A DNA stretch of 46,180 nt, from the NCBI GenBank assembly GCA_033557685.1, contig JAWQRN010000045.1:1-46180 (forward strand). Reading direction: 5' to 3'. Position numbers and translations under genes: made by a program. The stretch is from Sperchopsis tessellata. Lineage: Eukaryota > Arthropoda > Insecta > Coleoptera > Hydrophilidae. Below are positions 11,001 to 22,906 of the stretch, piece by piece. Numbering within the stretch: position 1 is the stretch's first letter; every line of letters begins with the position of its first letter. The notes beneath the pieces are model-generated. The model was not told where the DNA came from, searched no databases, and saw only the letters and a program-made list of their open reading frames with translations.

Positions 11001-11719
11001 GCAGTTTTTTTGAAATATGTATTGGCTTGCAGTCAAAAATGGAATGTGGTCCAACAATAACTCTTGTTAAAAAAAGTGGAAAATAAATAAAATAAAACGC
11101 TATTTCCGAAGGTCATAGTTTTTTAAGAATTATAATTTGATTTAGATTCTACTTAAAGTTTTTATAGGCGAATACAATCTGAAATATTTTTACAATTTTG
11201 ATGAAAATGTTGGCACTTAATTTCCGTTGTTCACTTTATAATCGTAGTCGAAGATGTCTGAAGTTTAGTTTGAATTTTTTGCTAAATGCATTTCACAGAG
11301 CTAAAATGTGTCAATATAAAAATTGGAGTCGCCTTTTTATAAAACTGCAATAATTGGAATAACTTTCCTTTGGGATATATAAGAAAATTGTGTTGATTCA
11401 GAACATGCCAAAATTTGTAATTTTTTTAACTTAATTTTTGTATCTCTAAAACTCTAAACGATAAGTCCATACGTGTTCGAATTGGTACTTCCCTAAGATT
11501 TATTGATAACCAATTATTGTCTCAGTTATAGGTTTCGGAAGTTATAGGCACTTTTCAGCTGACTTCGAAACATGTAACTAAGATAATTTATATTTATTTA
11601 TTGAAAGAAAATGAGCTGAGGTAAAAAATATACGAGTTCAATTATCAAAATATACATTTGTGAGAATAAAATAAACAAAAAAGCGAATTAGGAATAAGAA
11701 TATAACCAAGAGTATACTG

Positions 11720-12105
11720 GGTACAACTGAACAAGTTACGTTCTGCAAGGCACACCAATCAAATTCCTGTTGATAAAGGTGTGCTCATGCACAACATTGT
11801 GGAACAAGTCTCTCTTCAACTTCAGTGCATATACCACGCAGTCTCAGTTCAGAAATGTCAGTTCATTTAGAAGCAATATTTTTGTTCAGGATACGAAAAA
11901 TTAGCAGCAAATAACCACGTTAACACCTTTGCAGTTTTAATGCAGTATTCGTAGTCTCTTTTTGTACGGGTACCTACGCAGTGACCCCAACATGCGAGTC
12001 ACGCAATGCTGTACATCCCTAACTAACCAGGGACACCATATTTGCACCGAGTACTCCAAGATAGGTTTAATATATATTTTATACAGTTGTATAAGGACTG
12101 AAACA
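11720..12105 (-). mobile_element. LINE (CR1/L2- or jockey-like) RT C-terminal remnant
   Basis: The minus strand reads LIQLYKIYIKPILEYSVQIW, then VRDVQHCVTRMLGSLRRYPY, KRLRIL, and further on LKRDLFHNVV and FINRNLIGVP. Y-x-x-P-LEY---W-P, the VQ--T-M-----YEERL spacing, and an N-R-like end are characteristic of the RT thumb and C-terminus of these LINEs. Stops interrupt it. Its upstream end meets a foldback-family copy near 12106. Confidence 0.8.
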
Positions 12106-12300
12106 TTAACAAGACATGGTAGTTCTTAAAAGCGCTAAGTGTGAACTGCAAGGCTCTGAAGAGTGCTAGATGGCCATGTAGCTCTAAGAAATGCTCAGTA
12201 TCTACAGACATGTAGCTCTCCAAAATGTCAGTCAGTCTATGACCTGCAACGTAGGCAAAAAGAAACGCCAACACACGGTTATCTCTCGGAAAATTCTGGC
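12106..12300 (+). repeat. Foldback/minisatellite family, copy E (right half)
   Basis: Contains three to four ~34-bp units with TGTAGCTCT-AAAA-TGCT cores, then a right terminal repeat ending GCCAACACACGGTTATCTC and CGGAAAATTCTGG. The same core and end occur in the copies at 28582, 31673, 42465 and 44719. The left end is missing. Confidence 0.7.
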
Positions 12301-13601
12301 CTTGGAAGCCTACCTACAGTTTTCTTATCCAAAGTAAACAAAAATCCACTTTTGAACGAAAATGGTTCTTACAATATAACATCAATTGGGATACGAATGT
12401 GCTTCACTTAAAGGTATTTTTTCCATTTATCTACAGTACTATAGCTGAAAATAATAGAAAATTTCGAATAAATGTACATTTACAGTTCAAATTATGTGTT
12501 GGTTCCCTTACAGTGATCTTAACTTCAATACTGTTACCATGTCAACTCTACTCAATGCTTCTCACGTTCATACCAGTATTGTACTGAGTTTCTAGAATAT
12601 CAATATTGTTTCATAGACGTGAGAAAAGGAGCTTGATCAGCAAACTGGGAACAACTAACACTAACATGTACTATCTTATTTTATGGTCTTTCGTTATCGG
12701 TTTTCAGAAATGTTTATAGTATATACACTTGTAATATTCTCCTTGGTCACCAACCGGTTGTTCGGCGACTTCTAGACCTTGCTCTGTAATCACTTACACT
12801 CGTTAAGACAACTGTGCGATCATATATAGTCTCACTTCCTCTTGGCGGCTTTTGTTTTAATATATTTAAATTGGTTGTACGTGGTTTAAGTCGGCAAATA
12901 AGCTCAAGTAACAGTATCAGGTACCTTCTCGTGCCGAAAAAGATGGCTTTCATATTTTGTCTAGATTTGCCCATGATCTTAAGGAGGGGGTCGGTTTTCG
13001 TTTTTTTCTACGCTATAACTTCTAATTAACCACTTAGGGCGTGACACGACTGTAAGCTACCTGCGCATTTCTTACACACGCCTTGTGTCAACACATAATT
13101 TGATCAGCTCGATACATTTTTACAGGCTTTTTCGAGGTTCTAATATCAATGTACTGCACCTCGTGTTAAGGCACTTTGGTTTTTGGCATTTCTCTAATAT
13201 TTATTACTAATTTACATCATTCTTTTCAGCATTGCATTATTGCGCACTTAGTAAATGCTAGAAACTTGCTAGAAGGCATATTCACTAATAAGTGATTGCG
13301 ATGTTTGCTTCGCGGCGGTGAAGTGCCTGTACCTAATTCAAATAGTCTTGTAAATATGATCAATTATGTTTACAATTCAAATAGAAAATAAAATTCATAA
13401 AATATATAGGTTTGTATTTCAAAATGTATACAATTGTATATAATTCCCTCGTGTATTTTCGATGTTGGTTTGAAAATGTGTATTTGTATTTAATAGACAT
13501 AAAAAAATAATAATAAGGTAAAAACGATTTACCATTTTTCTACAATTAATCTAAAATGTTTGAGTAAAAATAATAATTCTAAGTGTTATTTTATAATATG
13601 T

Positions 13602-13745
13602 ATGCCTTCTTGGCAGTAACCAACGTTTTGGAAGCTAATACGCCTTCTTCGTAGGTGCAAAATCAATAGTAGGCTTAATTTAACTTGTCTACTGTATTGT
13701 TTGAAGACCTTCATGTGCAAAACGTTGGCAATTGCCTAGAAGACA
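13602..13745. repeat. Imperfect inverted repeat
   Basis: ATGCCTTCTTGGCAGTAACC followed by AACGTTTTG (13602-13630) is mirrored by CAAAACGTTGGCAATTGCCT followed by AGAAGACAT (13717-13745). Six mismatches and an ~86-bp spacer are consistent with an old MITE. Confidence 0.6.
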
Positions 13746-15056
13746 TTTAATGCTAATGCAATTTAATTCTTGATTTCACTAATCATTAGCTAATGTAGGA
13801 AAAAGTTACAAGTTTTCCCTTAATTCCTTTTTAATAAATATTGTTTTAGAAAAATCTAGCACACGTGTTTTATGTTTCAGAAAATAAGTAGTAAAATTTC
13901 TTTTTATATTTTTTTCCGTATGTATATATCAAAATGCATAAAATTGTATCATTAAGCACAAGTGCATAATTATATTTGCTTGAAATATCTGGTATGTCAA
14001 TTTATTTTGGAAAATATTAAATTTTCCACGAAAAACACGTGTCTATTACAGCAACACATTATAATACCTAGTCAGTGAATGTTTAATTTTTAAAAACTAT
14101 TTTCCTTTACATTTTTATTTCGACTGGACACTGCTAATGAGCACATATATTTTGGACTAACTGTGTAATTCTCATGCAATTAAATAGAAAATTTCATTGG
14201 CGTGAAATGTAATGGGATTTTTCTTTTGTCCATTTTGTTTGTTTTTCTAATACATGTTGATAATATGCATCAATGATAGAAAACTTTAAACAAATGTTTG
14301 ATATCACTAGGTTTGGTTGATAAAAGTGCGGTTGACTTTTATTTCAATTTATCATGAAATTGCGTAGTGTAGAAAGCTTTAATCTACAAGAAAACGTATT
14401 ATGATACAAAGTCTAGTGCATGATAAATACATATATGTTTGCTTGTAAATAAATGCTATTTCCTCTAAATTTGTATTATTAGATTGGAACTAAAATAATA
14501 TTTTTCGTACGAAGTTTGGGAAATACATTTATTTGTACACATAGCTATAATCGCAAACATATTTATCCCCACTAAAATATAATTTTGTACAATCATTTTG
14601 GGACCTTTCATCAATACTTTGTTTTCTTAATTTAACCTCTATTTTGCTCTAAAATAATCACTGGTGCACTTTTGTTTATATCAAATAATCATCTTCATTT
14701 TTTTTATTATATACTGTTTACATTTTAATTGTGAATAATCAATATAATTTGAAGTATTAATCAAAATTTGTCTAAATAGTTGTAATGTGTTTGAACACAG
14801 TTGATATGCATATTTTTTACTATAATTATCAGTAAAGACAGTACCCTGCGAGGCTACCATCACGATATACACAACATTTTAAGAATAATTTAATGACATA
14901 ATTTTATATCATTATATAACTGCCGAAGTTAGTGCAGACGCGCATTCCAAAAATGTGTTTGTATAACCGAATATAATATTTTATATTTGTATCGATTAGT
15001 TCAGTTATTGTGTAAATAATAACACTAGCAAATATGTTTTTCAAAATTGTAATTAC

Positions 15057-15201
15057 CTGTTGCGTATAGTTTTCTCTGAGCTTTTCCAGTTGTTGAGACT
15101 TGTATGATTCTATGTTATCCAGCATGGCATATATTTGACGAGCTCTTGGCGTAACCTTGTCCCTCTTACAAAAACTACAGCAGTTGTTAAGGATTCCAAA
15201 T
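15057..15201 (-). CDS. LRR-Ig receptor, coding exon 2: juxtamembrane tail and repeat a
   Basis: The acceptor TTATTAACAG/A at 15202 and donor CAACAG/GTAATT define a 145-nt exon. It completes a split Lys codon and encodes residues 584-632. Just inside the membrane it has NNCCSFCKRDK, a cysteine cluster beside basic residues that could be palmitoylated (inference). It then has a basic VTPRARQIYAML helix and the first tail repeat, IESYKSQQLEKLRENYTQQ. The intron from exon 1 is only 60 bp. The frame is confirmed because joining 1751, 145, 141 and 678 nt gives 2715 nt, exactly 905 codons. Confidence 0.88.
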
Positions 15202-15261
15202 CTGTTAATAAGAAATGAACAGTAGAAAATTGCAATAAAATACAATAAGTTTTCTCCTTAC

Positions 15262-17012
15262 TTGTTGAGGATTGCGCGTAACAACTGGACCAGCAGTGTT
15301 ATTCCCAAAAATATTGCTGCACATTGTATACCAACGATGATGCTCAAAATCCTGACGTGGTTCCAATCTGTAGGATCGATGTGCAGAAGAACATCCGAAG
15401 TAAAATTTGCTACAGGGTTGCTTGCGTAACACATGTACCGGCCACAGTCTTCGCGAGTAACATTTTGTATGTATAACGTACCATTATCCAATACTTGTAT
15501 TCGTGGAGGAATAGTTCGCATAGGATTCAAAAACATATCGTGAGCGTGGGGGTGTTTGTGGAAAATATCTTCTATACTAGGATCTGGGTTCCAATGATAC
15601 ACTTGCTTCAGAGGTGTTATCCAAGTGATGGAAGGTGGCGGATTGCTAGCGTACCGACACTCTAGTAACGCATTGGATTTCAATCTATATTGGTTCGTAG
15701 GGGTCTTGTACACAATTCTAGGGCCTGTACAATTTAGATGATGTAAGGTGGGTAACATGTCGTTTGGGTACGCATGTGGGCCGCAGCTTAATTCTGACAG
15801 AGTTATGTTACTCGTTTTTTTCTGTTCGGCCCATGGTGCGAACCAGTACATCCTGCAATCGCACGCCCAAGGGTTTCCAGAAATATTCAAATGATTGAGC
15901 GAACTTAAGTTTGCTATAGAGAAGGGTAGGAACATCAATGCGTTGTCACTTATATCTAAAGTTCGAATTGCAGATGTGTCTGCGAATACGTACGTCTCTA
16001 TTTCTTTTAGATAAGCATTTTTTCGTATACTTAGGGTTTCTAGTTGGGGCAGACCTAACAGTTCAGTATTATGTAGTACGTCTATGCGTGTATTGTCTAA
16101 GATTAAGTGTTTGATTTCTGGGCTAAAATGGAACATGCCATACGTCAATTGTTTCAACTTGTTGCCACTTAAATTTAAATTGCTTAAGCTGGATAGGCCG
16201 CGGAAGGTTCCGCTGGGTATGTTGGCAATCGGATTGTTTGCTAAATTTAAGTACCTTAGATTATTAAGTGAATCAAAAAGGCCCTTCGCCACAGATTTGA
16301 GAGAATTGTTGGAAAGATCAAGTTCTTTGAGATCAGCTAAATCTGCAAGGGAATTAGAAGTAAGTTTCTCGATTTTATTGTTATTCAGCAGCAGCACTTC
16401 GATGTACTTGTTGAATCTAAAGAAGTGATCTAGAAGAGTTACTATGGAATTGTGGGATAAATCTAGGTGAATAAGATTATGCATGGGGGCGAATACTTGG
16501 AAGGGTATCGCCCGCAAAAAGTTGTGGGATAGATATAGGCGTTCCAAAGTGAGATTAGAGAACACATTGCGTGGAAGATCGTCGATTTTATTATAAGACA
16601 AGTTTAAGGACTCTAGCTTCGTGTAGTTTTGGAACTGGGTGGCCTGCAAAGTACCCACATCGTTGTGGCTAAAGTCTATCGTTCTCAAGTTTTGAGGATT
16701 CTTGATTGCTTGGTTGATGTTTAGCACATGGGATTCCGTCCACTCCACATGTTGTACCTTTTCACAGTCGAGGTCTATTCCCGACACGTTGCTGAATATC
16801 AGCCGATTGACACTGGAAAGCAAGTGCAACCCGTAAATGTCTCTGTTGCGGCAGTACATCGATGATGATTCGATGGTGCACCCCAGGGGCGCGCGGAGTT
16901 GGTGAATGCCATCCCCATGTCTGGTATGAGATGCTGTCACCGAAACCCAAAACGTACACCAAAGAACACTTCCAAATGTAATACCGGCATTTATTCGCCG
17001 GTCGTTACCCAT
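15262..17012 (-). CDS. LRR-Ig transmembrane receptor, coding exon 1: whole ectodomain and membrane segment
   Basis: Encodes residues 1-583 of an inferred 904-residue protein. A signal peptide covers about 1-28 (basic MGNDRR, then a hydrophobic core). The LRRNT has C45, C54 and C83. Eleven 24-residue leucine-rich repeats run from about 109 to 375, with L-x-x-L-x-L-x-x-N signatures such as LESLNLSYNKI and LRYLNLANNPI. The LRRCT begins NPWACDCRMYWF. One Ig domain runs from about 432 to 545 with C452, W464 and the Y-motif DCGRYMCYA. A hydrophobic segment lies at about 554-577. The start is supported by an in-frame TGA six nucleotides upstream and a good context (A at -3, G at +4). The architecture is that of insect kekkon-type and vertebrate LINGO/LRIG-like surface proteins, used in neural or epithelial adhesion and signalling. 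The tail differs from those I know, so I give no symbol. The donor is AACAA/GTAAGG. Confidence 0.93.
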
Positions 17013-17057
17013 ATTTCAGTATTCATCATATTTCTCCCCTTATAACACATTAGTAAC
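17013..17057 (-). promoter_or_regulatory. 5' UTR part of exon with an overlapping upstream ORF
   Basis: The acceptor TTTGCAG (17058-17064) opens this exon 45 nt before the start codon. ATGATG at about 17021-17026 begins a 12-codon reading frame that runs across the true ATG and stops at TAA just after it, so it may lower translation of the receptor. Confidence 0.6.
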
Positions 17058-17401
17058 CTGCAAATATCAAAAAACACAACTTACAATTGAGCACTGTGTA
17101 TTTTAAAAATTAATTCACTAATACTATATATTTTTTTATAATGAAAATCACTACGTTTTATTTTTAAAATGTAAACATTAAATTTAAATTTCATTGATAA
17201 TAATGAACAATTACCAACGTAATGTTAAGAACTTTTAAATTCAGATTTGAACTACCGCAAATAATGCGTATACTACCTAGTTGACTTCACAGACTTGAAC
17301 ATCGCGAAACCATGCACATAGTAAAAACAAAATGTACACTATTGAATTTTATTTAACCAAACTTTCAGCGTGATTTTTTATACAAGAAAAACTGCACTTA
17401 C

Positions 17402-17550
17402 CACCCGTACGGGTGTCTTTTGAATACACATCTCTTAAGCACAGGTTTAAAACGTCAATAATACACTATTTATTTCGCACAATATGTCGCCGTGTTTAAC
17501 GGTCGTTGAGGAGAAAGAATTTTACACAGCAAATGTTCTATGACGCAGCG
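17402..17550 (-). other. Predicted 5' UTR exon of the LRR-Ig gene
   Basis: On the minus strand a strong donor, G/GTAAGT, begins at 17401 and pairs with the acceptor at 17058, leaving a 343-bp intron. The exon end carries a perfect 14-bp palindrome, CACCCGTACGGGTG (17402-17415). The sequence upstream is less AT-rich than its surroundings, as expected near a promoter, but I see no clear TATA box and the upstream boundary is a guess. Confidence 0.45.
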
Positions 17551-19259
17551 TTGCAAAGGAAACCCACTCTCACAAACACCTTTATCGCAGGTTAGGCATA
17601 CTGTGTTCCAGTGCTCAGCTGTAGCGTGGGGATGGACTTGGAACAGTTCATTCTGGTACGAGGGAAGGCCGGCAGCTATTCATGTTTGTCCAAACCGATT
17701 CGGTGTTTTCGTTTTAGTATTTTGTACACTAACTTCCTTTGCAAATGGACGCACTACTGCAAACTAAACAAATACACGCATCAGTCACGTATAAATCTAT
17801 TGAAAGTACGAAAAATGTATATACACTTCAGTATATTTTTTTCCATAGATATATACTACCACATATATTTCTCTTTTAACTTTTGCGCTTTCGTACTTTT
17901 GCAATCTGGTTTCTTGTGTTTCATAATTACCATTCTTACTCGCTATGTGGGTGATGGAAAGTATGCTAATAAATCTGTTTCTTGTTTACACAAGATTATG
18001 GATTCGCGAAACCGAATAAATGAAATAAATCAATAAGGTTTCTTGTGAGATAAATATGGCGTCAGTTATGGTTTCCGTTCTTCCTAAATGTTCCAGAATG
18101 GCGGGAACTTTGTCGGATCAATACATTTTGAGATGCGGCATTCGCATGTCCACAATGTACCGCGCTGGTGCCCTTTACACGCCAAGTTTACAATAAATAA
18201 TAAAATAGGCCTCATGAATTTACATTTCTAAATAAAAACAATAAATAACCGATCTTGGCAATTCTTTATCTCGGTCGGACTACATCTACCCACCATGTTT
18301 ATCAACATCATAATTTTATCTTATTGCAAACTAATGAACTAAATTTTTATATTGCTGTACACTTTTCAACAAAATTAATGTATATATTATACAAAGAGCG
18401 AGTCTTTTGCAATAAAATTTATTAACTTATACGTTTGTAATATTCAAATGTCTCCGTTGACGTTAACCTTGACTATGACACGTGCATGATAATCCCGTTG
18501 TTCTCTTATCGCGTAAAATTACCGAGGATAATTATTTATTGTTTATGTATTAATTATGATCTTTGACTTTTATAGCTATAAATAATACATATCATAAATA
18601 TATACAACATTTTCAAAGTATTATATGAAATATTTTAAGGGCCTTTTAAATTTAAACTTACCGCTCCATCATGAGAAGTTTGTTGGAAAAGATAGTAATA
18701 ATTTCACGGCTGCTTTAATCAAAAGTAGTTTTTACATACAATATCTGTCGAGAACTATACATACGTGTTTACCACCCGATTATGTATTTAAATTCGAACT
18801 ACGCCAAAAATAATTTTACGCACATTATTTTCCCGAAAACGGTTGTCAAAAAAGTAGCAATAATTATTAGAAATAGAGTGAAATAATAGGTAAAGCAGCG
18901 AGAATTCCTCATGTTGGTTTGACCTTAAGTATCTACCGTCAGTTCAAAATTTTAGCGAGGTATGGATTGTCCCAGACCTATACAAAAATGAACTGGACAT
19001 ATGTCAAAATTGGGAAGAAAATTATAGATAATTTTATCGTTTGAAAATTGATCTATAAATCGATAATTTTAAAAATGCATAACATCCATTAATCGTTTAA
19101 TTCCGGGTCTACAAATTGGATCTTGTGATGATTCTAGAGTAAATGAAAATGGTCTGAGATTGTTTTATTAAATACATGCCTCAAATAATTCAAATATATG
19201 CACTTGGATAATAGGTGGAATAAAATGATAATTTATTTTGTTAATAACGATAAGACGTC
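17551..19259. other. Intergenic-like part of the GLYR1 intron; putative promoter side of the LRR-Ig gene
   Basis: No exon or mobile element recognised. The open frames at 17540-18036 and 18625-18813 on the + strand have no family resemblance and no splice context. Regulatory sequence of the minus-strand gene would be expected in the first kilobase. Confidence 0.4.
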
Positions 19260-20280
19260 TTGTTTGAGACACTGGACTAGGGTATATAGACGCGCTGTAT
19301 TGGATTCATATCACTGTTTGGTCTTCTCCACTACCGCTCCTATTATATGAATGCGGTAAAAACGGTGAAGAAATTTAACAACTTTGAGTAATTACGGTTG
19401 AAAATATATTAATTATTGGAAAATATTTACGTGGGGAATGGCGTGCTTGATATGTGGACAAATTTTAAAGAGAGTATCATGAAGTGTGTTGAATGTACTT
19501 GTGAGGTAACTAGAGTTGGTAGCGCAAAAGGCTATGATTAATGAAAAAGATCCTTTTAAGCGACTGCTTACTGGTACAGCTGTTTCGTAATGTAAGAAAA
19601 TAACTGCTTATAATGTAGTAAAGGAAAATAAGAATAATAAGTGAAATATGAATATCTTTTGGAAATGGGCAATGAAAGTTAAAGTTGAGTCAAATTCTGG
19701 CTGTTTTACTGAGGTTGAGGGGGGCTGTGAAATTATTTGGGAAGATTTAAAAGTGAGAAATATGAAAGAGGAATTTTGAAAATTTCTTTAGAGGAAATGC
19801 TAAGCTCAGTATAATTCTTGGAGAGAATGATATGAGGAGGGGATACATATTGAATATCATAGAAGACTAGGGTGTCAAAGCGATAATAAATTTGAAGGAT
19901 TGAAAAACTGCAGGAATGGATTACCACAACAAGTTAAATGAATAAGTGTGAAAGATACATAGTTTATAAGTGGTTGCATAAGTTATTTAATGCATGCTTG
20001 GGTCATTTTGGCTACCTTTGAACAGTTAAGAGTGTAAGATGTTCAAGCGAGCTTCGTGAAAGCATTTCAATCTCTTTTCGATATGTTAGACATGCATTAG
20101 GGTACATGGAAATATAAGCTAATAATTTGAAGCATTTTTATTGATAAATTTATTCGCCAATTATGCATGGAAAAGGATGGAGTATTAGTAGTAAGAAAAA
20201 GAATGTTTTATGGTAGGCTGATGATGCAGTAATATTAAGTAAACATACTAATAAGCTATAGTCGACTGTAGCAATCGAAA
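19260..20280 (+). mobile_element. Weak LINE remnant with ADD motif
   Basis: At about 20195-20235 the + strand reads LW-stop-ADDAVILS, the degenerate catalytic Y/F-x-DD motif of an RT. The preceding ~180 bp (TTCAAGCGAGCTT near 20042, GCATGGAAA near 20165) match the start of the remnant at 30388, so both descend from one element. The segment 19260-20030 has LINE-like but unprovable coding texture; the left boundary is uncertain. Confidence 0.55.
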
Positions 20281-20814
20281 GAATATAAATTTTAAAGTAA
20301 ATAGATTTTCTGATTCTTTTTATGTGACATTGTCATACAAAATTAGCGTTTCTATTTTCAGATAGTAATATATACAATCGCTTTTTTTTATTTCACGGGC
20401 GATAAATCCTCCACGGGTTGTGACACATTCAACGAAATATACTTTGACATTATTCAAAGATATTAAAAATTATGTAACAAGTTAGATATTATATAACGCA
20501 ATGGTTTATTTATTTATTTTTTTTTTTCATTAAGTATACCATATTATATAATGTGATTTGTTTTGTTTTGATGAAATTTTAATAAAATAAAACGAATAAA
20601 AGATGTTTTAGTCTCGAATTAGTATTCGAATATTTACATTTTCACGTGTATCAATAACTCTAAAGCCCATATAATAATACAACAGTGCTATTATTTATTT
20701 AGTTTTGGAAACTTGTATAAGTTTTTTGTATTTAAGGATAATAGCTTAAGCTACAACGTGCGCTAGTATTTTTCCCCATTGCAGAAACTAAACTGGTGAA
20801 ATATTTAATTACCC

Positions 20815-21510
20815 GTTTGACCGTTAGTAGTGACGAAAATCGTTCGTGTCCAAGTCTCACTAGCATACGTCAGCGCAGGCAAAACATACAAACGTTTCCT
20901 TTGCTCGGTGTATTTGAACACTTGATGCGACTATTTCATATATGTTTTGAAAGAGCCGTATATAGACGAATGTAATTTCATTTCGGACTAAAGCTTTTCT
21001 CCCTGCTTGTGTCTTGATGGAGTCAAATGGTTTCTCATAGTCTACGAAAGCATATCGTAGTGGCACGTTATACTCGTTCTATCTAGATATTAATTCGCGC
21101 ACCGTATGCATGTAGACAATAATACTTTATCCTTTACCAAAACCTGTCTGTTCTTTGGGTTGGTAAAAATCGAATTTGTCTGTAAGAGGGTTCCCAATTA
21201 TTTTAGTAAGGATTCCATATACCACAAATGTGTGACTGATTGGTATGTAATGTTTTAGGTCTTATTTGTTACCTTTTTTTGTGGATCAGAATTATTGTTG
21301 CGTTATTTCAAGATCCTTGTACATCTTTTGTTTTTGGAAATGGTATATGCAGTTTTGCCAGAAGTGTATATATGTCTTCTTCAGCTATTTTTAGTATGTC
21401 AACCGTAATGCGTCTTTTCCGTGTGCTTAACCACACTTCATAGATTTCAGAGCATGCCCAACTTCTGAGGATAATATTGGTAGAATTTCTTCCTGAATGA
21501 TGGCATTAAA
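20815..21510 (-). mobile_element. LINE RT pseudogene with internal deletion
   Basis: Minus-strand frames give, in order, EVGHALKSMKCG, TKKR, a LPTQRTDRF/EQTGFGKG block, MHTVRELISR, then PLRYAFVDYEKPFDSIKT, KALVRN-EITFVYIRLFQNIYE, VQIHRAKE and finally VLPALTYASETWTRT. This is the colinear RT of a common arthropod non-LTR family (KN--APG, Q-GFRKG, FVDYEKAFDS, IY). The jump from IHRAKE straight to LPALTY shows that the YADD-containing middle is deleted. Several frameshifts and stops are present. It abuts the transposase pseudogene near 21510. Confidence 0.85.
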
Positions 21511-21519
21511 ATATTCTGA

Positions 21520-22180
21520 AGCATTAACCTATATCGTTCACCATTGACTGTTTGAGTCTATACCGTCATCATTTTCGAAGAAGTAAGGTCAATAGATTTT
21601 TGCGGCCGTAATGCCACACGAAACAGTTACTTGAGCGGAGTGGAGTGGTTTTTTATGAAGCTGAAATGGGTTTTGTGTCCCCCAAAACCTACAGTATTGT
21701 TTATTGATAAAGCCGCATAGATTGAAGCGCGCTTAATTTTTCATAAAATTTGGTAAGATATTTTCGTTGTTTTTCATTTAATTTAAAACAGGCCGACATT
21801 AATCCAGACTCAATGCACCGTCATCAGGATTCAGTTGTTGCTCTAATCGAATATTGTAGGGACGGAGCAACAAATCATCTTTTATTAAGCAAAGCCTGCG
21901 GTCTGAGAGTTGCAGTTGAGCAGACCAACTTGGTCGATGTGTCTGGGTTTTCTGCAACATTTTCTATTGACCGATATTTTTGATCGATCGGCTAATTCGA
22001 GGTCATCCTGTACGGTTCCTATCTTCAATTAATCCGGACTGTTTCGCTTGGTGCTGATGGGATAGTTCTAACGCCATAAAATCTAAATCCTCTCTGCGTA
22101 TTGATAATAGATCGATTATTTTGCAGGAACAAGGTTACGATTATGGTGCGTTCTGCATTCGTGTGCGATTCCTCGATTAC
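21520..22180 (-). pseudogene. Mariner/IS630-type DDE transposase pseudogene
   Basis: The minus strand reads AERTIIVTLFLQNN, TQRGFRFYGVRTIPSAP (an N-terminal helix-turn-helix), PRISRSIKNIGSIENVAENP, LQYSIRATTES, then EARFNLCGFINKQYCRFWGT and KPLHSAQVTVSCGITAAKIY, PYFFENDDG. The succession is that of the insect transposase family with W-----G----RPR, an E/D-AHF-L-G-VN region and VTVWCG. Many stops and frameshifts are present, and the C-terminal third (third catalytic Asp, PPRSPDL) is missing where the LINE remnant begins. No terminal inverted repeats were found. Confidence 0.85.
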
Positions 22181-22834
22181 AATGAAATATCTGAAAATTA
22201 AAATTAAACTTGGAAAAATTCGTAAGCAAAAAATATAGTTTTTACAATAATTTGCCGCGGCTTCGAAACTTAAAATAACTATAAATTAAAAAATATATCT
22301 GTGTGTGGGTGTATGTATAATTATCTGATGTTTATTGTCAAAATTACAGCTCTATAATTTCCAATTCCTTTCGTATATCCTGAATTCTTCTGTTACTCTT
22401 TATGTGTTTCTTCAACCATTCGTTGGGCATGTCAATCTTTTGTTTTCATATTATTAATTTTTATTTTACTCCATAATCATCAAATCAGATGCACAACTAA
22501 AAGAACACCTGAAGCTTTTTTGCCTTCGTTTACTTAGTTTCCTCACTTAACCAATTTATTGTTTCTCACAATCATGATATGCAAATCTTGTTCTACTTGA
22601 CCAGTACAATTATTTTATCAGTTTAGAGCAAGATTATCACCCTTTCTTTTTCTATCTTCACGAATATATCAACAAATTCCACAACCTACTGCATACCCCT
22701 ATTATTATTAATTTAATTACCTATTGGTGCATGCGTTAATAATTAATTATTTCTCAAAAATATTTTAAGTTTCATCTGCACCTAATATCTATCTACATGT
22801 TAGACTTATTTTATTTTATAAATGCGTCAGAGAA

Positions 22835-22906
22835 TGTCTGTATTGTAGAAATACCCGGCAGGTGTCAACTTGTCTGTGTTGTAGAAACACCCGGCAGGTG
22901 TCAACT
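22835..22906. repeat. 36-bp tandem duplication
   Basis: Two adjacent 36-bp units (TGTCTGTATTGTAGAAATAC... and TGTCTGTGTTGTAGAAACAC...) differ at two positions and both contain CCCGGCAGGTGTCAACT. Confidence 0.9.

Larger units (their letters stand above)
8021..15056 (-). other. Intron 3 of the LRR-Ig gene (~7 kb)
   Basis: The donor CAG/GTAATT at 15056 and the acceptor at 8021 join phase-0 codons. The intron holds two LINE remnants, a possible transposase scrap, one copy of the foldback family and an inverted repeat, each listed separately. The blocks 8021-9189, 9476-10879, 12301-13601 and 13746-15056 are AT-rich without anything I can support. Confidence 0.75.

Noticed and set aside
12163..12411. 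82-codon + ORF
   Set aside because: Most of it translates the foldback minisatellite units of copy E.
16084..16428. 114-codon + strand ORF
   Set aside because: It lies antisense within the LRR exon; repeated leucine codons create long open frames on the other strand.
22835..22906. CRISPR-like repeat
   Set aside because: Only two adjacent units without spacers, in eukaryotic intronic DNA.
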